Program-made: the position numbers and the translations under genes
Shown: positions 42,059 through 49,786 of the stretch, in pieces
Position numbering within the stretch: position 1 is the first letter of the stretch
How the letters are laid out: every line of letters begins with the position of its first letter
NCBI GenBank assembly: GCA_021776475.1
Contig: JAJFFV010000005.1
Coordinates: forward strand, 682,001 to 746,000
Length of the DNA stretch: 64,000 nt
Origin: Parvularculaceae bacterium
GTDB lineage: Bacteria; Pseudomonadota; Alphaproteobacteria; Caulobacterales; Parvularculaceae
Direction of reading: 5' to 3'
The notes under the pieces: generated by a model
Databases searched by the model: none
Seen by the model: the letters and a program-made list of their open reading frames with translations, nothing else
Told to the model about the DNA's origin: nothing

Positions 42059-43213
42059 TCATGCCAGCGGGATCATGAAAAATGCGGCAGACGCTGTTGC
42101 GAGCAATACCGATAAAATAATCATCCGCGGTTTAGTGTTGTTCATCAAGAAGGCAGTAACCGGGATCATCAAAATGTTTGCAATCACAATAAACCAACCA
42201 TAGGCCAGCGTCGGAACAAATTGGTCCATCGGAAACCCACCACCGGCAAGGCCTCGCGCCAGGAAGGGCAGGCCAACAGCCATATTAATCGATAACACAA
42301 GCCCGATATAGGCCTTTGAAAGGTCGGAAAGGGTGATCGTTGCTGTTTGTAGCAAACTCACGGCTTGCGTTGTCAGCGCAAACGCGTATTCGCGACCAGC
42401 GATCAGACCGAGGAAAACGAATGTCGTACTCATCGGGATGTTGTTGAGTTCCTTAAAATAAAACAACAGTGTGGCATAAGTGAAATCAATAATGGTCGCG
42501 GACCGAATGTCCGTCACAGCGGTCTTGGAATTTAAGATACGCTGGACCGGACCACCCTTGTTCGCGAACGTGAATGCTAACAGGATGACAATGATGAACA
42601 TCGCTCCGAAGCTCTCGGCGGCTGATAACTGGCGCGGCAAAAACACAAAGATATTGGCGAAATCCTGGATCAACCACACCCCCCACAAATAGGCCGTCGC
42701 TGTCCACTGCAGTACGACCCAATAAAAAGCATGTTGCTTATCAGCCGTTTTGAGAAAGAACTTTTCGAGTGTGCTTGCAAGGATCACATACAAAAAACCA
42801 CCAACGACAAAGGCCAATCCGAACCCAATCAGGGATTTTTGCAACATCGACGTCATGCCCGCGAACGTCGCAAATACCGTCAGTACCATGAAGGATGTTG
42901 AAACCGGCACCCCAAATCGGGTGACGATCAGGAGGACCAATGGTGGCAGCGTATGATACCACTCGATGGCGATGGCCGGATATTTTTTAGCGTTGTCGAG
43001 ACGACCCCATGAGGGATCGCCGCCATTGACGAACCAGCCATAAGTAAACGTTGCAACAAGGATCGTCGCTGCGAACAGGAATAGCCAGCTCCAATGCAGG
43101 CGCGAATTGGAATTAATGAACGTCCCAAGCGTCTGCAACGCGTCATTTCCGACCACCGCGTAGGCGGCGAAAATGAAGCCGATCGCGGCAAAAAAACTAA
43201 TATCGAATTCCAT
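42059..43213 (-). CDS. PiT-like polytopic membrane permease (distant phosphate transporter family)
   Basis: A 384-residue protein with about ten membrane helices. It has two PiT-like repeats: AVVGNDALQTLGTF (about 19-32) resembles the GxNDVxNAxG motif, and VPVSTSFMVLTVFA (about 101-114) and IPMSTTFVFLGLIAG (about 259-273) resemble the PVSTT motif of each half. This suggests an inorganic-anion (perhaps phosphate) permease. The resemblance is partial, so substrate is uncertain. It stands alone, convergent to the helical hypothetical gene, with a hairpin between them. Confidence 0.65.
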   Translation of the reverse strand: MEFDISFFAAIGFIFAAYAVVGNDALQTLGTFINSNSRLHWSWLFLFAATILVATFTYGWFVNGGDPSWGRLDNAKKYPAIAIEWYHTLPPLVLLIVTRFGVPVSTSFMVLTVFATFAGMTSMLQKSLIGFGLAFVVGGFLYVILASTLEKFFLKTADKQHAFYWVVLQWTATAYLWGVWLIQDFANIFVFLPRQLSAAESFGAMFIIVILLAFTFANKGGPVQRILNSKTAVTDIRSATIIDFTYATLLFYFKELNNIPMSTTFVFLGLIAGREYAFALTTQAVSLLQTATITLSDLSKAYIGLVLSINMAVGLPFLARGLAGGGFPMDQFVPTLAYGWFIVIANILMIPVTAFLMNNTKPRMIILSVLLATASAAFFMIPLA

Positions 43214-43374
43214 ATGAAGTGCGCCCCAGACCCAACACTTGTCCGGACCGCGTACGCCAAACGGGTGACACTTTTATGACGAAGGAGGGGAACCAGCGTG
43301 ACTACTTCCGGCCGCAGGCAGCGCTCACATCTGAACCGGGTATTTTCAGTTTTTAGACTGGAAACAGGCTGTTT

Positions 43375-43560
43375 TTAGTCTTTCAGATCGGCGTAAATAA
43401 CTGCATCATCGCACTCTGCGTCAAAGCATTCGACGAACAGGTCACCGGCATCACTATTATTTGTTGCAATCGCAAGTGGCAGCGCCACGGCCAGAGCTAA
43501 CGCTCCGGTCAAGATGTAAAATACGGCTTTAGGGGTATTTTTCACTTTAATATCAGACAT
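43375..43560 (-). CDS. Small 61-aa membrane protein
   Basis: A 61-residue protein: MSDIKVKNTPKAVFYILTG, one membrane helix at about 13-33, and an acidic C-terminal tail with two cysteines (FVECFDAECDDAV) likely outside the membrane. GGGAG lies 8 nt before the ATG, which supports translation. No family is recognised. It is divergent from hemH across a 180-bp gap that holds an inverted repeat. Confidence 0.6.
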   Translation of the reverse strand: MSDIKVKNTPKAVFYILTGALALAVALPLAIATNNSDAGDLFVECFDAECDDAVIYADLKD

Positions 43561-43639
43561 TTACGTACTCCCGGGGAGAGGAATATACCCCTCGAAACAT
43601 TAACAAGACATTGTCATATAACTGTCACAAAATGAATAT

Positions 43640-43686
43640 TGCGCACCAAATGCGCATTGTCAAGCAAATAAGCGCAACTGGTGCGC
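43640..43686. promoter_or_regulatory. Inverted repeat in the hemH divergent promoter region
   Basis: TGCGCACCA (43640-43648) is matched by TGGTGCGC(G) at 43679-43686, and a further TGCGCA lies at 43651-43656, all within the gap between hemH and the 61-aa gene. The repeated GCGC/TGCGCA units could be an operator or form a cruciform. No promoter was fixed, and no iron-responsive consensus is claimed. Confidence 0.35.
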
Positions 43687-43743
43687 GCGGCTGATTTTCG
43701 AATGGGTCTGGTCTGATGATCCAATACCGGTATATCAGACGGC

Positions 43744-44799
43744 ATGACCGCGATAACCATCAATGAACCTGGCCATCCTACCCTAAAACACGGCAAAACA
43801 GGCGTGCTGCTTGTTAATCTCGGCACACCCGAGGCGACCGACGCCAGATCCGTGCGTCGCTACCTTGCCGAGTTCCTTTCGGACCGACGGGTGGTGGACT
43901 ATCCGCGGCTGCTTTGGTTGCCGATCCTTTATGGCATCATCCTCAATGTCCGGCCGGCAAAGACAGGGCGGAATTACGAAAAAATCTGGCGCAAAGAGAG
44001 CAATGAAAGCCCGCTTAGATATTTTACCCGGCGACAGGCAGAGCTGCTCAGTGAGCGAATCGCCACAGATGACCTGATCATTGAGTGGGCGATGCGTTAT
44101 GGCTTGCCGTCGATCGCCGATAAGTTGGCGCGGTTGAAAGAGCTGGATTGTGACCGCTTGCTGATATTTCCTCTGTATCCGCAATATTCCGGGACCACGA
44201 CTGGAACCGTGGAGGACAAGGTTTCTGATGTACTCAAAGCGATGTCGTGGAATCCGGCGCTTGATTTCGTTCAGCCTTTTTTTGATGACCCCGATTACAT
44301 AAATGCGCTCGCCCGCAGCGTCGACAAGGCTAGCGCGGACAATGGTCAACCCGAGCAGATCATTTTATCTTTTCACGGATTGCCTGTGCGCTATGTGCGG
44401 CAAGGTGACCCGTATGAGAAGCACTGTCAAAACACGGCGGCCTCATTCCGTTTAAAAATGGGTTACAGTAAAGACTTTGCACCGATTGCGTACCAATCCA
44501 TTTTCGGCAGCGAGAAATGGCTGGAGCCGACGACGGAAGGTTTGCTGATCAAAGCAGCGGAGGCTGGGACGAAACACGTCGCTGTCATCGCGCCAGGATT
44601 TGTAGCGGATTGTATTGAGACACTCGAGGAAGTCGGCATAGGTCTCAGTGAGATATTCAAGGCGAAGGGCGGCGAGAAGTTGACCCTGATCCCGTGTCTC
44701 AACGACAGCACAGATATGATTGACCTCCTCGAAACACTTGTTGGACGCGAGATAGGGGAGTGTCTTGCCGTCGCTGCGCAAGCGCAACCAACCGCCTGA
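43744..44799 (+). CDS. hemH: Ferrochelatase
   Basis: A 351-residue enzyme that inserts Fe2+ into protoporphyrin IX to give heme. Family parts are GVLLVNLGTPEATDARSVRR (about 19-38), the LSDRRVVDYPRLLW region, WAMRYGLPSIADKL (active region), FPLYPQYSGTTTG (about 149-161, with the conserved SGTTTG), ILSFHGLPVRYVRQGDPY (with catalytic His) and YQSIFGSEKWLEP (near 245). There is no C-terminal Fe-S cluster motif. Its TGA overlaps the ATG of the HDAC-like gene (TGATG), so the pair is co-translated. Confidence 0.96.
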   Translation: MTAITINEPGHPTLKHGKTGVLLVNLGTPEATDARSVRRYLAEFLSDRRVVDYPRLLWLPILYGIILNVRPAKTGRNYEKIWRKESNESPLRYFTRRQAELLSERIATDDLIIEWAMRYGLPSIADKLARLKELDCDRLLIFPLYPQYSGTTTGTVEDKVSDVLKAMSWNPALDFVQPFFDDPDYINALARSVDKASADNGQPEQIILSFHGLPVRYVRQGDPYEKHCQNTAASFRLKMGYSKDFAPIAYQSIFGSEKWLEPTTEGLLIKAAEAGTKHVAVIAPGFVADCIETLEEVGIGLSEIFKAKGGEKLTLIPCLNDSTDMIDLLETLVGREIGECLAVAAQAQPTA

Positions 44800-45698
44800 T
44801 GCGGTTCTTCTATTCTGAAGATTTCAATCTGCGATTGCCGCCGAAACATCGCTTCCCCGGGCACAAATACGAGCTACTCCGCCAGAAGCTGCTATCCGAC
44901 GACGTTCTGACCAACGATACGTTAGCGCTGTGCGAGCCTGCCGCGCGGGAGGATGTTATCCGGGCCCATCACAGCGATTATATCGTGTCGCTTGAAGATG
45001 GGTCAATTGATCCAAAAGCGATGCGCCGGATTGGGTTTCCGTGGTCGCCGCAAATTCCGCTGCGCGGCTTTCGGACAGCGGGCGGCGCCTTGCTTGCGGC
45101 CGAACAGGCTCTGCAGACGGGTCTTTCAGGTCAGCTCGCCGGCGGCACCCACCACGCCCATGCAGATTTTGGCGCCGGCTTCTGTGTCCTGAATGATTTT
45201 GCCATTGTTGCATTAAAACTGATACAAGACCGGCGGATCGACCGCGTCGCGATTATTGATCTCGATGTGCACCAGGGGGATGGTAACGCCGCGATTCTGT
45301 GCGATGATCCAAATATCTTTATTCTTGATATGTTTGGCCGGAAAAACTTCCCCTTTCGTAAATTTCCAGCGACGCTTGATGTTGCTTTCGAGGATAATCC
45401 GGGTGACGCGCAGTATCTCGAAGAATTGCGCAAAGTCCTGCCGCAGGTCTGGAACTTCGCGCCCGACATCGTGCTTTATCAGGCAGGTGTTGACCCCCTC
45501 ATCCATGACAAGCTCGGACGCATGGATCTCAGTTTTGACGGCCTGATGAGACGGGACCGACTTGTCCTGGAAGGCTGCCACCGCCGCGGCATCCCGTGCT
45601 CAATGGGCATCGGTGGTGGCTATGCCGACCCGATTGATCTGACGGTGGAAGCCTATGCCAATACCTATCGGGTAGCCAAAGACGTGTACGGATTTTAG
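44799..45698 (+). CDS. Histone-deacetylase-family protein, class IV-like
   Basis: A 299-residue arginase/deacetylase-fold protein, the shorter HDAC11-like group found in bacteria. Catalytic histidines are His118-His119 in GGTHHAHADFGAGFCVLND; zinc ligands are Asp156 and His158 in DLDVHQGDG and Asp232 in AGVDPL; the transition-state Tyr275 is in GIGGGYAD. The probable reaction is hydrolysis of an acetyl or acyl amide on a protein lysine or polyamine. The true start is the ATG at 44799 that overlaps the hemH stop; a longer frame inside hemH is not used. Confidence 0.9.
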   Translation: MRFFYSEDFNLRLPPKHRFPGHKYELLRQKLLSDDVLTNDTLALCEPAAREDVIRAHHSDYIVSLEDGSIDPKAMRRIGFPWSPQIPLRGFRTAGGALLAAEQALQTGLSGQLAGGTHHAHADFGAGFCVLNDFAIVALKLIQDRRIDRVAIIDLDVHQGDGNAAILCDDPNIFILDMFGRKNFPFRKFPATLDVAFEDNPGDAQYLEELRKVLPQVWNFAPDIVLYQAGVDPLIHDKLGRMDLSFDGLMRRDRLVLEGCHRRGIPCSMGIGGGYADPIDLTVEAYANTYRVAKDVYGF

Positions 45699-45709
45699 AT
45701 CCCGTCCGA

Positions 45710-47146
45710 TCACTTTCTGTAATCAAGCGGCGGCTGGCGATCACCGAGCAATGGCTCGTAGACATAGTTCACACCGCGGCGCTCATCAAACTCAGTACGG
45801 GCAGCATTTAGCAATTGCACGTCACTGAAGAGGCGCACCGCTGCGTTTGCCAATGTTTTTGACGCGAGATCCATCCCCTTGTGGCCGATCGATGTGCCGC
45901 CGGCAGCGACCGCCTGCCAGGAATGCGCAGACGTACCGGGTACCCAGGTTGCTGTATTGATGCTGCCGGTGGGGGCGCTCCAACTGACGTCCCCGACATC
46001 GGTTGAGCCGGCAGTAAAAAATTCTTCCTGGGACTTTATAGTGGTTGCTCTTTGCATTGCGGCGCCGCCATCCGGCATTGTTTTTTGAATCTGCTCGGCG
46101 AACTTGCGTTCCTCAGCAGTGTACTGAAGGCCGCCCAGTTTCGTCATCTCTTCGTGGAGCAATACCTGTAATGCGGTGTTGGGTAGCAGCGAAAGATTGC
46201 CGTGAATGATCTCCCAATCGACGTTAGTCCCTGTGCCAACGGCCGCCCCTTCGGCTGCCTTCTCGATCCGCGGCCATAGCTCCCGCAAATAGTCAGGATC
46301 AGGGTGACGGACATAATAATAAACCTCGGCAAAGTCAGGAACGACATTTGGTGCCGATCCGCCGGAGGTGATCACATAATGGATCCGGGTTCGGTCAGGT
46401 GTGTGCTCGCGCAGCATGTTGATCATCATGTTCATCGCTTCCACCCCGTCGAGAGCTGAACGCCCTTTCTCAGGCGAAGCGGCGGCATGGGTGGCGACAC
46501 CGTTGAATCGGAATTTCGCGGACCGGTTGGCGTTATTGGTCGGGATGTCGGCGGAGTTTGTATCGCTTGGATGCCAATGCAGCACGACATCAATATCGCT
46601 AAAGAGCCCGGCCCGAACCATATAGACCTTGCCCGAACCTCCTTCTTCCGCCGGTGTGCCGTAAAGGCGGATTTCACCTTTTGTACCAGTCGCCACGAGC
46701 CAGCGCTTCACCGCAATGGCGGCAGAAATACTGCCGGCGCCAAACAGATGATGCCCGCAGGCGTGGCCCGCCGTCAGCCCGGCAAAGGCTGTTTTCTTCG
46801 GAACTGCGTCTTGAGAAAAACCGGGCAAGGCGTCCATTTCTGCAAGGATACCGATCACCGGGCCGCCAGCGCTACCCTGGCGATACCGCGCAACGAAGGC
46901 TGTCGGGATATCGGCTACCGCTTTTTGAATCGTGAACCCTTCATCCGCAAGGATTTGCTGCATGAGCGCGGTCGTTTCGGTTTCCTGATAACCAAGTTCA
47001 GCCGTCGCCCAGATTGTCCTCGCAAGATTGTTTGTCGCCTCTGCCCTGATATTGATATCAGCTGTGACATCAAAATCCGTCGCCTGTGAACAGGCAGGCA
47101 CTATGGCGGCGAAGCATATCGCTGCCGCGAAGGTTTTCCTGAGCAT
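45710..47146 (-). CDS. M20-family amidohydrolase, lipoprotein
   Basis: A 478-residue zinc aminoacylase/carboxypeptidase of the AbgB-like M20D group. It starts MLRKTFAAAICFAAIVPACS, a lipoprotein signal with Cys19. Metal-site regions are GILAEMDALPG (about 96) and TAGHACGHHLFGAG (about 124), GTPAEEGGSGK (about 164) and LHWHPSDTNS (about 187); the dimerisation insert is THAAASPEKGRSALDG. Related enzymes cleave p-aminobenzoyl-glutamate or N-acyl amino acids. The ATG at 47146 has AGGAG upstream; an ATG at 47164 follows directly on the stop of the next gene but gives no signal start. It is cotranscribed with the aldolase gene. Confidence 0.88.
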   Translation of the reverse strand: MLRKTFAAAICFAAIVPACSQATDFDVTADINIRAEATNNLARTIWATAELGYQETETTALMQQILADEGFTIQKAVADIPTAFVARYRQGSAGGPVIGILAEMDALPGFSQDAVPKKTAFAGLTAGHACGHHLFGAGSISAAIAVKRWLVATGTKGEIRLYGTPAEEGGSGKVYMVRAGLFSDIDVVLHWHPSDTNSADIPTNNANRSAKFRFNGVATHAAASPEKGRSALDGVEAMNMMINMLREHTPDRTRIHYVITSGGSAPNVVPDFAEVYYYVRHPDPDYLRELWPRIEKAAEGAAVGTGTNVDWEIIHGNLSLLPNTALQVLLHEEMTKLGGLQYTAEERKFAEQIQKTMPDGGAAMQRATTIKSQEEFFTAGSTDVGDVSWSAPTGSINTATWVPGTSAHSWQAVAAGGTSIGHKGMDLASKTLANAAVRLFSDVQLLNAARTEFDERRGVNYVYEPLLGDRQPPLDYRK

Positions 47147-47164
47147 ATTCAGACATCTCCTCAT

Positions 47165-48214
47165 TTATTCAGTACACAGCTCTTTCGTCTTGAGCAAAAA
47201 CATATCTACTTCTTGCGGTGTTGTTATGTAGCTTGTGACGAAGCGCTTTAGACGGCCCTGCCACTTGTCGCCTGGGTAGACCCAGTCGTAGAACTGGGCA
47301 CCTGATCCCAACAGCGCTTCCGCCACACCGTGCGGAAACGTCGCAAAGATTTCATTGATCTGCGTTACGTAGGCAACTTCACATCCGTCAATTTGGGAAA
47401 GACCGTTGGCCAGCCGTGTTGCCATGGCATTCGCATCGCCGGCAAGTTTGAGCCACAGATCATCAGCCAGAAAGGCATCCCACTGCGCCGCCATGAACCG
47501 GTTCTTGGACCAGACATGACCAGACCTCTTGTGCCGCCAGGCAAAGTCCTTTGTCTGCGCTGGCTCAAAAAATACAATTGCTTCTGCTGCAAGAGCGCCG
47601 TTTTTGGTAGCACCAAAAGACAGCACATCAACACCTGCACGCCAGGTAATATCTGCTGGCGCGCAGCCGAGATGCGCCACTGCGTTTGAGAACCGTGCTC
47701 CATCCATATGCACTTTGAGGTCATATTGTTTTGCGACGTTAGTCAGCGCAGTCACATCGGCGACCGTGTAAACCGTTCCGGCTTCGGTTCCCTGTGTCAG
47801 GCTCACAGCCTTTGGTTTCACGTGATGCGTTGTTTCGGGGAAGTAGAACCCCAGCGCTTGTTCAAGGGCCGCTACCGTCAGCTTGCCGTCATCACCGGCA
47901 AGAGTGAGCAATTTAGCACCGCCAGTATACATTTCAGGTGTGCCGACTTCATCCATCTGGATATGCGATATTTCGTGACAAAAAATACCGCCATAGGGTG
48001 GTACGAACTGAGACAGGGCGAGGCTGTTTGCAGCGCCGCCTGTGGTAACAAAAAAAACAGAACACTCGTGCTCGAATAGCTCGCTGAACCGGTCCCCCAC
48101 GCGTTTTGTCAATTGATCTCCACCATATGCCGGCATGGCGCCGCTATTGGCCTTGTTGAGGGCATCCATAATAGTGGGGTGAACGCCGGCCCAGTTGTCG
48201 GAAGTAAAAAGCAT
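47165..48214 (-). CDS. L-threonine aldolase (low-specificity, PLP type)
   Basis: A 349-residue fold-type-I PLP enzyme that splits threonine or allo-threonine to glycine and acetaldehyde. It starts MLFTSDNWAGVHPTIMDAL, the family opening. GGDQLTKRVGDRF (31-43), HISHIQ-like EISHIQMDEVG (81-91), Asp171 in HMDGARFSNA (binding the PLP ring nitrogen) and the Schiff-base Lys204 in SFGATKNGALAAEA are all present. Upstream Met codons in the same frame lie inside the HAD gene and were not used. The neighbouring phosphatase and M20 amidohydrolase do not define a pathway. Confidence 0.92.
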   Translation of the reverse strand: MLFTSDNWAGVHPTIMDALNKANSGAMPAYGGDQLTKRVGDRFSELFEHECSVFFVTTGGAANSLALSQFVPPYGGIFCHEISHIQMDEVGTPEMYTGGAKLLTLAGDDGKLTVAALEQALGFYFPETTHHVKPKAVSLTQGTEAGTVYTVADVTALTNVAKQYDLKVHMDGARFSNAVAHLGCAPADITWRAGVDVLSFGATKNGALAAEAIVFFEPAQTKDFAWRHKRSGHVWSKNRFMAAQWDAFLADDLWLKLAGDANAMATRLANGLSQIDGCEVAYVTQINEIFATFPHGVAEALLGSGAQFYDWVYPGDKWQGRLKRFVTSYITTPQEVDMFLLKTKELCTE

Positions 48215-48245
48215 CCGCGAAACTTGACGCCCCGGACCTCGTGCG

Positions 48246-48941
48246 TCAACCAGCGAGAGCCTCCGCCATCTGATCTGCAAGAGTGCCGTGATCTTCGACA
48301 ATGCGCGCTGCCCCAGCCTCTGACAATCGATCACCATGCCCGTCGAAGCAATGCCCGCCACCCGTAAACCCCCAAACCGTCATGCCCGCGCTCACCCCAG
48401 CCCTGACGCCGTTAGCACTGTCTTCAATTACCAAGCATTTTGCCGGTGCAATACCGATTTTTGCCGCGGTATACAGAAAGATGTCTGGGGCTGGTTTGCC
48501 GGCGGCGACCAGTTCGGCTGAATAGGCATGTGGCGCGAAATGTTGAAGCAGATCGAACCGGGATAATTTGTCTTCGAGGTATTGCGCTCTTGTGGAAGAG
48601 GCGACGGCTCTCGCCACAGGTAGCGCCTCAAGCGCAATGACCATCTCTTTTGTCCCCGGCACCGCTTGTAGCATGTGACGGTTTCGGCGCCGGTTTTCGA
48701 TCATCGTCGCGAACAGCTCGGTTGCTTCATCTTCGGTTGGTGGTCGTCCCAATATTAGCGCGTATTCTTTGGCCAATCTTGCCGCAAAAACGTCGTCGCG
48801 TAATCCTGTGAAAAGCTGAACCAAATCGACAGCCTGCCAAGCAAACCCTTTGCTGCGCATGAACGCCGCGGTGTCTTCAAGGCCGACTATTTCGCTGTCG
48901 ACCAGGACACCATCGCAATCGAAGATGATTGCGTCAAACAT
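48246..48941 (-). CDS. HAD-family phosphatase (beta-phosphoglucomutase-like)
   Basis: A 231-residue HAD hydrolase of subfamily IA. Motif I is FDCDGVLVDSE (7-17) with the nucleophile Asp8 and acid/base Asp10, motif II is ASSTRAQ (about 115-121), motif III Lys lies in AAGKPAPDIFLYTA, and motif IV is LVIEDSANGVRAG. The helical cap at about 18-85 points to sugar-phosphate or phosphoglycolate-like substrates. It overlaps the TM2 gene by 8 nt and precedes the aldolase by 31 bp. Confidence 0.9.
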   Translation of the reverse strand: MFDAIIFDCDGVLVDSEIVGLEDTAAFMRSKGFAWQAVDLVQLFTGLRDDVFAARLAKEYALILGRPPTEDEATELFATMIENRRRNRHMLQAVPGTKEMVIALEALPVARAVASSTRAQYLEDKLSRFDLLQHFAPHAYSAELVAAGKPAPDIFLYTAAKIGIAPAKCLVIEDSANGVRAGVSAGMTVWGFTGGGHCFDGHGDRLSEAGAARIVEDHGTLADQMAEALAG

Positions 48942-49383
48942 TCAAGTGGGAAAACTCCCTTGTATGCCCACCAATATGTTCGGCAAACTTTTCTACCTTG
49001 GCAATATTATATCTGCGGGTCGCTGCCGGCATCAGAAAATAATCAACAAGAATCCAAATTGAAATGGGGATTGATATGAGATTGGCAAAAAGAACCAAGG
49101 CCATTCCCACATCATCTTCCACAGATATACCGCCGTACACACTGGCGGCGATACCGCCAATAAATCCCAATACGCCCAGAGCCAGTTTCAAAAACGCGAT
49201 TCCGGTGTGGCCAAGAGTAAACCGCCCCACAGCAAAATAGCCGAGGAAATAATTGTACCCATATTGAATAATCGGGTTTTTCATCTCAGCAAAAAACACC
49301 TGGTCAAATCTTTGCAGCCCCTCGGAGGCGTCGATGCTGTCTCTGGTTTGATACAACTGCTTGAGAAATTCGTTTTCTGTCAC
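48934..49383 (-). CDS. TM2-domain membrane protein (second of a pair)
   Basis: A 149-residue protein with a soluble N-terminus (about 1-40) and a TM2 region: NYFLGYFAVGRFTLGHTGIAFLKLALGVLG (about 44-73, key parts FLGYFAVGRFTLG and AFLKLALGVLG), then a longer middle and a third hydrophobic segment (about 95-118). The start is GTG, overlapping the stop of the preceding TM2 gene as GTGA. TM2 domains occur in small membrane proteins of unknown function, sometimes as adaptors. It overlaps the HAD gene by 8 nt. Confidence 0.8.
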   Translation of the reverse strand: MTENEFLKQLYQTRDSIDASEGLQRFDQVFFAEMKNPIIQYGYNYFLGYFAVGRFTLGHTGIAFLKLALGVLGFIGGIAASVYGGISVEDDVGMALVLFANLISIPISIWILVDYFLMPAATRRYNIAKVEKFAEHIGGHTREFSHLNV

Positions 49384-49706
49384 GCCATCAACTCCCCACT
49401 TTGTTGGCTTATGTATTCTCTGGCTATATTCAAATTCTTCCTGCGTGCAGAACCTCCAACTAGGAACAGATCAATCAGCGCCCAGACCAGAAAACCACCT
49501 AGGGTAAGCAGCTTCAAAATGCCAAGCACCGGTTGCCCGAGAGCGAACCTATCAACCCCAATAAATCCGAGAAACAGGCTGAAAACAAAAATATGGGTCT
49601 GGTTTTTCCTATTTGCAAAAAAAAAGCTGTCAAACTCTGGGCGCATATCTGGTGAAAGCGTATCGCGAAGAGTAACCAGTTCTCTATAATATTCTCTGCT
49701 TTCCAA
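49380..49706 (-). CDS. TM2-domain membrane protein (first of a pair)
   Basis: A 108-residue protein with an N-terminal helix pair (about 1-32) and a TM2 unit: FSLFLGFIGVDRFALGQPVLGILKLLTLGGFLVWALIDLFLV (about 42-83; key motifs GFIGVDRFALG and LIDLFLVG). The conserved G-x-x-G-x-D-R-F motif is complete. It starts with TTG 49706, with GGGGT 6 nt upstream. It resembles the following gene, so the two are paralogues in tandem. Confidence 0.82.
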   Translation of the reverse strand: MESREYYRELVTLRDTLSPDMRPEFDSFFFANRKNQTHIFVFSLFLGFIGVDRFALGQPVLGILKLLTLGGFLVWALIDLFLVGGSARRKNLNIAREYISQQSGELMA

Positions 49707-49724
49707 TCTGTACCCCGCAAGAAT

Positions 49725-49750
49725 AAAGCCCCGGCTGAGGCCGGGGCTTT
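49725..49750. terminator. Strong hairpin terminator after hppA
   Basis: AAAGCCCCGG (49725-49734) pairs perfectly with CCGGGGCTTT (49741-49750) around CTGAGG. It lies 37 bp past the hppA stop and about 20 bp upstream of the TM2 pair; on the minus strand it is followed by TTTATT. Confidence 0.85.
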
Positions 49751-49786
49751 ATCAAAACACTTATTGTTTCTTTGAGCAAGTAGCGC

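Noticed and set aside
43298-43378. A 26-codon GTG frame after GGAGGGG on the plus strand
   Set aside because: It has a good ribosome binding site, but is very short, ends inside the 61-aa gene's stop region and has no conservation evidence.
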